Origin: Ruminococcus sp. UBA4350
Lineage (GTDB): Bacteria; Bacillota; Clostridia; Oscillospirales; Ruminococcaceae
NCBI GenBank assembly: GCA_002394125.1
Contig: DGSY01000050.1
Coordinates: 1-11,322 of the forward strand
DNA length: 11,322 nt
Reading direction: 5' to 3'
Shown piece by piece: positions 5,743-11,322 of the stretch. A program made the translations under genes and the position numbers. Numbering within the stretch: position 1 is the stretch's first letter; each line of letters begins with the position of its first letter. The notes beneath the pieces were generated by a model. That model did no database searches, had not been told where the DNA came from, and was given only the letters and a program-made list of their open reading frames with translations.

Positions 5743-7155
5743 CTGATTTGCATTGCGGCAGGCATCCAGCATGAGCGTCGCAGCGATATATGCGGATTCG
5801 AGCGTCGTGCTGCATCCGGAAAAGATCCGGTAGAGCGGCGTCCGGACGAGGTCGAGCTTTAGGCCGATGCGCACAGCGGTGCGGGCGGTCTTCCGCAGCG
5901 ACCAATGCTCGCTGAACCATGCCGCATATCTCAGCCGGAGCAGGCTTTTGCTCTGCTTCTGCGCTGCGGGCGGCTGTGTGACGGCGGGCTGCGATGCCGC
6001 GAGGACGGCTGCATCCGCCGTGCCGACCGCAGCGGGATCGGTGACCTCAGCGGTCTGCTGCTGGGTCTGCTGTGCAGCTGTGACGGGTCTGTCCTCCGTG
6101 CTGACGATGAACTGTGTATCCGCGACCTCAATCTCGGTATCAGCGGAGTCGATCGCGGAGATCCGCAGATTGTAGGTGCCCTCCTCCAATGTGGAAAAGA
6201 CGAGCTTTTTCGTGAAAAATCCGGTGAGCTTATAGTCCTTTGCGTGGGGGTAGACCGTGACGGTCTGGACGGGCTCGGCGGGATTTTTCATATCGTAGAT
6301 TGCGCCGGTGATCGTCCGGATGACATTGTCTGCGCGGACGGTTCCGCCGACCGTGAAATTCGAGCCGGGGCGCAGGGAACCGGAGGGGAGTGTCGGATTT
6401 GCAAGCTCTGCCGTGTGGTTGAAATACTGATATGTATAGCAGATATTGCGGTCAACCGTTGTATTGATGCCCTCGCAGCGGCCGCAGCCGGAATACTGCC
6501 AGATCGTCGCCTCATTGGAGAGATCGTGTCCGGCGGGGCTGAGCAGGCCGTTGACGGTATTAAAATAGTTCGCTTCCCAGACGCAGTATCCCGCATCCTG
6601 AAGCTGCTTGCGGTCAAGGCATTCGTGGAAAAATGCGGTGCTGGAATAGACGCCCGCCGTGTGACCGGCATCCTCGATCATTTCCAGTCCGGCAAGCACC
6701 GCAGGCATGAATTCGCTCGGCGGCAGATGCTCCTGACGGGATGCAGATTCGAGATCCAGAAAGACCGGCAGCTCAAAGGACTTGTCCTTCAGGAAGCCGA
6801 GCATATATTCCACATCGTCCTGAAATTCGTCGATCGTCGCAGCATCGGTAAAGAGATATGCGCCGACGGCTAAACCGTTCGCCTTGGCTGCGGCATAGTT
6901 TTCCTCAAAGGTCGAATCGAATTCCCAGTCGTTATAGGCGCGGATGATCTTGCAGCAGCGTATGATCGCGAAGCGCACATCAGTCTGCGCGACGGCGTTC
7001 CAGTCGATCTTATCCTGATATTTGGAAACGTCGATGCCGGGGATCTCGACGGCGGCTGCCGCTGCGCGGAACTGTCCCGCGAATGCCGACAGCATAACGG
7101 CTGCGACGACGAGTGCAGTCAGAAATGCCGTGATCCTGCTGAAAAAGCCTTGCAA
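5734..7155 (-). CDS. secreted GH25 muramidase with extended C-terminal half
   Basis: A 473-residue protein starting at the TTG at 7155, chosen because GGAGGTGA (7167-7160) lies just upstream and a Sec signal peptide follows (MQGFFSR, hydrophobic core to about residue 26, Ala-rich cleavage region near 31-36). The frame extends upstream to 7206, but the promoter -10 lies there. Residues 39-245 are a glycoside hydrolase family 25 domain, which cuts the MurNAc-GlcNAc bond of peptidoglycan: PGIDVSKYQ at 39-47 with Asp42, FLDLES with the acidic pair Asp134/Glu136, and IWQYSG at 218-223. Residues 255-355 look like a beta-sandwich (GSNFTVGGTVR, GTYNLRISA). A Gln/Ala/Thr/Pro linker (356-400) leads to a basic, partly amphipathic end (401-473) that I do not recognise. 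It probably acts on the cell's own wall or on competitors; there are no phage genes nearby. Confidence 0.88.
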   Translation of the reverse strand: MQGFFSRITAFLTALVVAAVMLSAFAGQFRAAAAAVEIPGIDVSKYQDKIDWNAVAQTDVRFAIIRCCKIIRAYNDWEFDSTFEENYAAAKANGLAVGAYLFTDAATIDEFQDDVEYMLGFLKDKSFELPVFLDLESASRQEHLPPSEFMPAVLAGLEMIEDAGHTAGVYSSTAFFHECLDRKQLQDAGYCVWEANYFNTVNGLLSPAGHDLSNEATIWQYSGCGRCEGINTTVDRNICYTYQYFNHTAELANPTLPSGSLRPGSNFTVGGTVRADNVIRTITGAIYDMKNPAEPVQTVTVYPHAKDYKLTGFFTKKLVFSTLEEGTYNLRISAIDSADTEIEVADTQFIVSTEDRPVTAAQQTQQQTAEVTDPAAVGTADAAVLAASQPAVTQPPAAQKQSKSLLRLRYAAWFSEHWSLRKTARTAVRIGLKLDLVRTPLYRIFSGCSTTLESAYIAATLMLDACRNANQAA

Positions 7156-7194
7156 ATGCTCACCTCCCTCCGGAAAGAATCCATACTCTTTACT

Positions 7195-7223
7195 ATTATA
7201 GCACAATTTCTCTGAAATTGCAA
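7195..7223 (-). promoter_or_regulatory. promoter of the muramidase gene
   Basis: TTGCAA (7223-7218) and TATAAT (7200-7195), 17 bp apart, with TG one base before the -10 (TGTGCTATAAT). The transcript would start near 7188, leaving a leader of about 33 nt before the TTG start. This rules out the longer frame that begins at 7206. Confidence 0.75.
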
Positions 7224-7283
7224 GGAATTCTTATTATTTTTTGCAGAATCGCGGTTTTTCGCGCTGTATCGCCGTTTCGGGGC

Positions 7284-7312
7284 TTGCTATTTTCTGCCGG
7301 AAGCGGTATAAT
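7284..7312 (+). promoter_or_regulatory. promoter of the prfA operon
   Basis: TTGCTA (7284-7289) and TATAAT (7307-7312) with 17 bp between. It points away from the muramidase promoter; the -35 boxes are about 60 bp apart. The leader to the prfA start is about 35 nt. Confidence 0.75.
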
Positions 7313-7354
7313 AATACAGATGCAGTCGATCCGAAAACATAACGAGGTGAGATC

Positions 7355-8428
7355 ATGAATCTGGAGGATCAGCTCCGGCGTGCGGAGCAGAGATATGAAG
7401 AACTGACCGAGCGGCTTCAGGACAGCAGCATTGCAGCGGATCCGGCGAAGCTCGCGGCGCTCATGAAGGAATACAAGCAGCTCACGCCGATCGCGGAGGC
7501 ATACGGCAGCTATACGGCCTGCCGCCGTGCGATCACGGAGATCGACGCGGTACTCAGCGATCCGGAGAGCGATGCGGAATTCCGCGCAATGGCACAGGCC
7601 GAGCGGCTGACCGAATGCGCAAGGCTTGCGGAGCTGGAGACGGAACTGCAAAAGCTCCTGATGCCGGAGGACGAAGCCGACAGCCGCAATGTGATCGTCG
7701 AGATCCGCAGCGGCGCGGGCGGCGAGGAGGCGGCGCTCTTTGCACATTCGCTCCACCGGATGTATTCGATGTATGCCGAACGGCAGGGCTGGGAGCAGAA
7801 TATCCTGAACCTGAATGAGACTGAGCTCGGCGGCACAAAGGAAGTTGTATTCTCGCTGAGCGGCGATCATGTTTATGCAAAGATGAAATTTGAGAGCGGC
7901 GTTCACCGCGTACAGCGCGTACCGGAGACGGAATCGCAGGGGCGGGTGCATACCTCGACCGCGACCGTCGCCGTTTTGCAGGAGGTCGGGGATGTCGAGC
8001 TGGAGCTGAATCCGAATGATCTGCGCATTGACGTATTCCGGTCGAGCGGCGCGGGCGGTCAGCATATCAACAAAACATCCTCTGCGATCCGCGTGACGCA
8101 TATCCCGACCGGCATGGTCGTCGAGTGTCAGGATGAGCGCTCACAGTATAAAAACAAGGACAGGGCGCTTGCGGTGCTGCGGGCGCGGCTCTATGCAAAG
8201 GCACAGGCCGAGCAGGATGCACAGGTCGCTGCGGCGCGGCGCGGACAGGTCGGCACGGGCGACCGCTCCGAGAAGATCCGCACCTATAATTTCCCGCAGT
8301 CGCGCCTGACCGATCACCGCATCGGCTATACGGTCTATCAGCTTGAGGATGTCATGAACGGCGAGCTGGACGGCCTGTTTGCGGCGCTCATACAGGCGGA
8401 GCAGGCGGCAAAGCTCGCCGGAAAATAA
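7355..8428 (+). CDS. prfA: peptide chain release factor 1
   Basis: A full-length 357-residue class I release factor that ends translation at UAA and UAG. The GGQ tripeptide that reaches the peptidyl-transferase centre is at residues 234-236 in RSSGAGGQHINKTSSAIR. The codon-reading PxT motif is PET at 190-192 in HRVQRVPETESQGRVHTS; an RF2 would have SPF at the equivalent place, so RF1 is secure. Domain 1 is the coiled N-terminal region (1-105), followed by IRSGAGGEEAALFA at about 117-130. The start ATG is preceded by GAGGTGA. Its TAA lies within the Shine-Dalgarno of the deaminase gene nine bases on, so the two are one operon. The methyltransferase gene prmC, a common neighbour of prfA, is not next to it here. 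Confidence 0.98.
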   Translation: MNLEDQLRRAEQRYEELTERLQDSSIAADPAKLAALMKEYKQLTPIAEAYGSYTACRRAITEIDAVLSDPESDAEFRAMAQAERLTECARLAELETELQKLLMPEDEADSRNVIVEIRSGAGGEEAALFAHSLHRMYSMYAERQGWEQNILNLNETELGGTKEVVFSLSGDHVYAKMKFESGVHRVQRVPETESQGRVHTSTATVAVLQEVGDVELELNPNDLRIDVFRSSGAGGQHINKTSSAIRVTHIPTGMVVECQDERSQYKNKDRALAVLRARLYAKAQAEQDAQVAAARRGQVGTGDRSEKIRTYNFPQSRLTDHRIGYTVYQLEDVMNGELDGLFAALIQAEQAAKLAGK

Positions 8429-8437
8429 GGAGACACT

Positions 8438-9088
8438 ATGTGGAACGATATTTCACCGGTCTGGCAGACCGCATTCCGCGAAATGTGGACGGCGTTCCGT
8501 GAGGGAAGCGTCCCGATCGGCGCGGTGCTATGCGATGCGGAGGGCAGTGTCATTCTGTCCGACCGGAACCGGAATCATGCGGCGGAAACGGTCAACAGGA
8601 GGATCGCACACGCGGAGGTCAATCTGCTGCGGCGGCTGGATACCGGTTTTTACGATCCGAAAACGCTGACGCTGTATTCAACAATGGAGCCGTGTCCGAT
8701 GTGCATGGGCACTGCGCTGATGGCGGGTATCAGACGGATTCGTTCTGCCGCAAGGGACAGCTATTGCGGCATGACGCATCTGGCCGGCAGCGAACCGTAT
8801 TACGCATCAAAAAATGTCGTATGCACATTTGAGGGCGGCGACCTCGAACTCGTGCAGCTCACGGTGCAGGCTTATTTTGAACTGCGGTATATTGAGCAGG
8901 GCGCAGGCAGAAAGGTTTTTGAGGCATTTGCTGCACACTGTCCGCAGGCGGCGGAGACTGCCGGAAGGCTGTATGCAGAAAAGCTGCTCGACGATGCAGC
9001 CGGTGCAGACATCAGCGATGTCTTTGACCGCATCCTCCGCGAAATTCACGGGACGAACCGTACCCGAAAAGGAAAGAGTTTATTATGA
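8438..9088 (+). CDS. nucleoside deaminase (CDA fold, TadA-like)
   Basis: A 216-residue zinc-dependent deaminase of the cytidine deaminase superfamily. Zinc and catalytic residues are complete: His58 and Glu60 in AHAEVNLL, and Cys86/Cys89 in MEPCPMCMG. The first 150 residues hold the fold; the last 60 or so are an extra, mostly helical tail absent from the roughly 150-residue tRNA adenosine deaminase TadA. After the PCxxC helix it reads RDSYCGMTHLAGSEPYYASKN, unlike the usual TadA sequence, so a free nucleoside or base may be the substrate rather than tRNA. AAGGAG at 8427-8432 overlaps the prfA stop, and the gene's own TGA overlaps the next ATG, so expression is tied to prfA and sua5. The start fits the spacing. 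Superfamily is certain, substrate is not. Confidence 0.85.
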   Translation: MWNDISPVWQTAFREMWTAFREGSVPIGAVLCDAEGSVILSDRNRNHAAETVNRRIAHAEVNLLRRLDTGFYDPKTLTLYSTMEPCPMCMGTALMAGIRRIRSAARDSYCGMTHLAGSEPYYASKNVVCTFEGGDLELVQLTVQAYFELRYIEQGAGRKVFEAFAAHCPQAAETAGRLYAEKLLDDAAGADISDVFDRILREIHGTNRTRKGKSLL

Positions 9089-10113
9089 TAACAAGACTGC
9101 TGCATGAACAGGATATGGAAGAAGCTGCGGCGCTGATCCGGCAGGGCGAGCCGGTCGGAATGCCGACGGAAACCGTTTACGGACTGGCCTGTGATGCCGG
9201 AAATGCGGATGCCGTGCGCAAGGTATTCGCGGCAAAGGGACGCCCGGCGGATAACCCGCTGATCGTACATATTGCCGATATCGCGGACTGGGCGCCGCTC
9301 GTGACGGAGATCCCGCCGCTGGCGCAGAAGCTCGCGGAACGCTTCTGGCCGGGGCCGCTGACGATCATTCTCCCGCGCACTGACCGGATCCCTTCGGTTA
9401 CGGCCGGCGGACTGGATTCGGTCGGCGTGCGCTTTCCGGCGCATCCGCTGGCGCAGGCGCTGATCCGTGCCTCCGGCGTGCCGATCGCCGCGCCCTCCGG
9501 CAACCGCTCCGGCAGCCCCAGCCCGACGACCGCCGCGCATATGATGCAGGATATGGACGGACGGATCCCCGCAGTTATCGAGGGCGGCAGCTGCATCTGC
9601 GGCGTTGAATCGACGGTGATCGCGCTCGACGACGAACGCTCTGTGCGGGTGCTGCGGCCGGGATTTGTTACGCCGGAGCAGCTCGCTGAGATCGCAGAAA
9701 ATGTGACGGTCGATCCGGCAGTGCTGGCGAAGGTCTCCGCGGATACGGTCGTGCGGTCGCCGGGCATGAAATACCGCCACTATGCGCCGAATGCCCGCGT
9801 GACGCTCGTGCAGGGCGGACAGGCTGATTTCTTGCAGTATATGCGGGCGCGTACCGGCGAGGGCGTTCTGGCGCTGGTCTTTGACAGTGATGCTTCCGCC
9901 TGTGAAGCCGAAAATATCCCGTACCGCGCATACGGCGATACCGATGAACAGCGTGCGGCGGCATTCTTTGCGGCGCTGCGCGATGCCGATGCCGCGGGCG
10001 TAAAGCATCTGTATGTCCGCGCACCGCGTACAGACGGTGTCGGGCTCGCGGTCTATAACCGGCTGCTCCGCGCCGCGGGCTATGACATTGCCGACGCGGG
10101 AAGCGGATGCTGA
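9085..10113 (+). CDS. L-threonylcarbamoyladenylate synthase, Sua5/YwlC type
   Basis: A 342-residue two-domain enzyme that makes threonylcarbamoyl-AMP from threonine, bicarbonate and ATP, the first step of the t6A37 modification of ANN-decoding tRNAs. The YrdC/TsaC domain covers residues 5-195: PTETVYGL (27-34), KGRPADNPLIVHI (51-63), the ATP-site segment APSGNRSGSPSPT (136-148) and VESTVIAL. The linker SPGMKYRHYAP (225-235) that closes over the active site is intact, followed by the Rossmann-like Sua5 domain (about 236-340). The full length separates it from short TsaC proteins. The ATG overlaps the deaminase TGA (ATGA), with AGGAAAGAG as ribosome-binding site, so translation is coupled. Together with prfA this makes a translation-fidelity operon. 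Confidence 0.95.
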   Translation: MITRLLHEQDMEEAAALIRQGEPVGMPTETVYGLACDAGNADAVRKVFAAKGRPADNPLIVHIADIADWAPLVTEIPPLAQKLAERFWPGPLTIILPRTDRIPSVTAGGLDSVGVRFPAHPLAQALIRASGVPIAAPSGNRSGSPSPTTAAHMMQDMDGRIPAVIEGGSCICGVESTVIALDDERSVRVLRPGFVTPEQLAEIAENVTVDPAVLAKVSADTVVRSPGMKYRHYAPNARVTLVQGGQADFLQYMRARTGEGVLALVFDSDASACEAENIPYRAYGDTDEQRAAAFFAALRDADAAGVKHLYVRAPRTDGVGLAVYNRLLRAAGYDIADAGSGC

Positions 10114-10140
10114 GACCGTCTGCGCCGCTGTCCGCTTTTC
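10102..10140 (+). terminator. possible terminator of the prfA-sua5 operon
   Basis: AGCGGA (10102-10107) pairs with TCCGCT (10131-10136), and TTTT follows. The loop is long (23 bases) and the stem overlaps the sua5 stop. It is a weak candidate. Confidence 0.4.
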
Positions 10141-10170
10141 GGAAGGCAATGCGAAATTTCAAAAAAAGAC

Positions 10171-10199
10171 TTGATTCCGGACGGGAAATGTAGTATAAT
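10171..10199 (+). promoter_or_regulatory. promoter of the Fe-S scaffold / GGGtGRT pair
   Basis: TTGATT (10171-10176) and TATAAT (10194-10199) with 17 bp between. An A run precedes the -35 (10161-10167), resembling an UP element. The leader of about 46 nt contains a small hairpin, GGGCA/TGCCC (10209-10228). The next gene's codon use suggests strong expression, which fits. Confidence 0.8.
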
Positions 10200-10251
10200 A
10201 TAGAATAAGGGCAATCGCACCCCTGCCCAAAATCGAAAGGAGTATTCTATA

Positions 10252-10944
10252 ATGATCTATTCGCACGAAGTTGAAACAATGTGCCCGATCGCACAGGGCG
10301 TTGCTCACGGCGCTGCACCGATTCCCGAGGAAGCAAAATGGGTTCAGGCCAAGCAGATCAGCGATATTTCCGGCTTTACGCACGGTATCGGCTGGTGTGC
10401 GCCGCAGCAGGGCACCTGTAAGCTGACTCTCAATGTCAAGGAGGGCGTCATTCAGGAGGCACTGGTCGAGACGATCGGCTGCTCCGGTATGACCCATTCC
10501 GCTGCTATGGCAGCTGAGATCCTTCCCGGCAGAACCATTCTCGAAGCGCTTAACACAGACCTCGTCTGTGACGCGATCAACACCGCTATGAGAGAGCTGT
10601 TCCTCCAGATCGTCTACGGCCGTTCGCAGTCTGCATTCTCCGAGGGCGGACTCGTTGTCGGCGCAGGCCTTGAGGATCTCGGCAAGGGTCTCCGTTCCCA
10701 GATCGGTACAACCTACGGCACTCTGAAGAAGGGCCCGCGCTATCTGGAGCTGACCGACGGCTACATCACCAAGCTCGCACTGAATGCTGACGATGAGATC
10801 ATCGGCTACAAGTTCATCAACTTCGGCAAGATGATGGACTTCATCAAGGCCGGCGATGACGCAAATACCGCATTCGAGAAGGCACAGGGTCAGTACGGCA
10901 GAGTCGCAGATGCTGTCAAGCTGGTTGATCCGAGAAAGGAATAA
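10252..10944 (+). CDS. iron-sulfur cluster assembly scaffold-like protein paired with GGGtGRT protein
   Basis: A 230-residue soluble protein with no signal peptide or membrane segment. The first half resembles the NifU/IscU-type scaffold family, with cysteines at 11 (TMCPIA), 49 (GWCAPQQG), 56 (GTCKL), 77 (IGCSGMTHS) and 106 (LVCDA), suited to binding a metal or an Fe-S cluster. The latter half has GGLVVGAGLEDLGKGLRSQIG and KKGPRYLELTDGYI, which I recall as strongly conserved in anaerobe members next to GGGtGRT proteins. The start has GAAAGGAG upstream. The next gene begins 14 bases after the stop, with AAGGAGGA starting inside the stop codon. Heavy use of AAG, CTC, ATC and GGC, compared with the GCG/CGG-rich genes before it, suggests high expression. 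The family assignment relies on remembered similarity; its biochemical role has not been settled as far as I know. Confidence 0.75.
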   Translation: MIYSHEVETMCPIAQGVAHGAAPIPEEAKWVQAKQISDISGFTHGIGWCAPQQGTCKLTLNVKEGVIQEALVETIGCSGMTHSAAMAAEILPGRTILEALNTDLVCDAINTAMRELFLQIVYGRSQSAFSEGGLVVGAGLEDLGKGLRSQIGTTYGTLKKGPRYLELTDGYITKLALNADDEIIGYKFINFGKMMDFIKAGDDANTAFEKAQGQYGRVADAVKLVDPRKE

Positions 10945-10958
10945 GGAGGACTGTAACA

Positions 10959-11322
10959 ATGGCATTGTTTGAATCTTACGAAAGACGCGAAAAGCAGATT
11001 CTCGCGGTCATCAAGGAATACGGCATCAACTCCATTGAGGAATGTGCTGACGTCTGCAAGGCAAAGGGTCTCGACATCTACAAGCTCGTCGAGGGTATTC
11101 AGCCGATCTGCTTCGAGAACGCAAAGTGGGCATACACTGTCGGCTGCGCGATCGCGATCAAGAAGGGCTGCACCAAGGCTGCTGACGCTGCTGCTGCAAT
11201 CGGCGAAGGCCTTCAGGCATTCTGCATCCCCGGCTCCGTCGCGGATCAGCGCAAGGTCGGTCTCGGCCACGGCAACCTCGGCAAGATGCTGCTTGAGGAG
11301 GACACCGAGTGCTTCGCATTCC
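10959..11322 (+). CDS. GGGtGRT protein, N-terminal part (runs off the window)
   Basis: The first 121 residues of a gene that continues past the window edge; intact relatives are about 330 residues. The start ATG is preceded by AAGGAGGA (10943-10950), and the frame is open to the end. Segments such as IQPICFENAKWAYTVG, LQAFCIPGSVADQRK and VGLGHGNLGKMLL are what I recall as hallmarks of the family named for a C-terminal GGGtGRT motif, which would lie beyond the window. Several cysteines are present (about residues 29, 33, 51, 63, 71, 89, 118). It sits 14 bp after the Fe-S scaffold-like gene in one operon and shares its high-expression codon use, so the two probably work together. The function is uncharacterised to my knowledge. 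Confidence 0.75.
   Translation, partial: MALFESYERREKQILAVIKEYGINSIEECADVCKAKGLDIYKLVEGIQPICFENAKWAYTVGCAIAIKKGCTKAADAAAAIGEGLQAFCIPGSVADQRKVGLGHGNLGKMLLEEDTECFAF

Noticed and set aside
5905..6873. A 322-codon open frame on the plus strand opposite the muramidase gene
   Set aside because: No ribosome-binding site or domain is visible, and the opposite strand carries a clear GH25 domain with signal peptide.
7156..7206. Longer N-terminus for the muramidase, starting at 7206
   Set aside because: The promoter -10 (7200-7195) lies inside it, and the GGAGGTGA followed by a TTG gives a proper signal peptide.
9046..10149. A 367-codon open frame on the minus strand opposite sua5
   Set aside because: It is Arg/His-rich and antisense to a complete Sua5 enzyme, a typical shadow in GC-rich third-position DNA.
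10159..10965. A 268-codon minus-strand open frame opposite the Fe-S scaffold-like gene
   Set aside because: It is the antisense of a conserved protein; the plus strand has the promoter and ribosome-binding site.

Overview
The window looks like chromosome from a Gram-positive gut-type Clostridia, most likely an Oscillospiraceae/Ruminococcus relative. Grounds: strong AGGAGG-type Shine-Dalgarno sites, housekeeping-type promoters spaced 17 bp, moderately high GC with GCG/CCG-rich codons, clostridial families (a HlyC/CorC-like membrane protein, a GH25 muramidase, a pair encoding an Fe-S scaffold-like protein and a GGGtGRT protein), and a degenerate intergenic repeat of a kind I associate with Ruminococcus. 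That placement is inference. There is no rRNA, tRNA, CRISPR array or intact mobile element.

Region 1 (1-2884) is a redox module. An SDR oxidoreductase cut by the window edge and an aldo/keto reductase lie on the plus strand. They converge on a minus-strand lipoprotein with a flavodoxin domain, and the two sides share a bidirectional terminator. Upstream of the flavodoxin gene is a 69-codon open stretch with no start codon. It reads as the start of an NTF2/SnoaL-like protein joined in frame to the tail of a second SDR, which suggests that a deletion removed most of two genes of the original cluster. A GC-rich, hairpin-bearing patch without a recognisable gene follows.

Region 2 (2885-7223) is all minus strand: a GNAT acetyltransferase, a HlyC/CorC-like CBS-domain membrane protein, and a secreted GH25 muramidase with an unusual C-terminal half. 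The intergenic spaces here are the richest part of the window. The GNAT leader has its own near-consensus promoter, a possible short leader peptide, and two mutually exclusive hairpins, one of which would hide the GNAT ribosome-binding site. The 718-bp gap between the CorC-like gene and the muramidase gene holds degenerate repeats and a candidate small RNA of about 139 nt with an extended -10 promoter, two compact hairpins and an intrinsic terminator.

Region 3 (7284-11322) is plus strand. prfA (release factor 1), a nucleoside deaminase and a Sua5-type threonylcarbamoyl-AMP synthase form a tight translation/tRNA-related operon: the prfA stop lies in the next ribosome-binding site, and the deaminase and sua5 overlap by ATGA. 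A separate promoter then drives a cysteine-rich Fe-S scaffold-like protein and the start of a GGGtGRT protein, which runs off the window.

The least explained signals are the GNAT leader switch, the candidate small RNA, the chimeric gene remnant and the Fe-S/GGGtGRT pair. None is proven from sequence alone.
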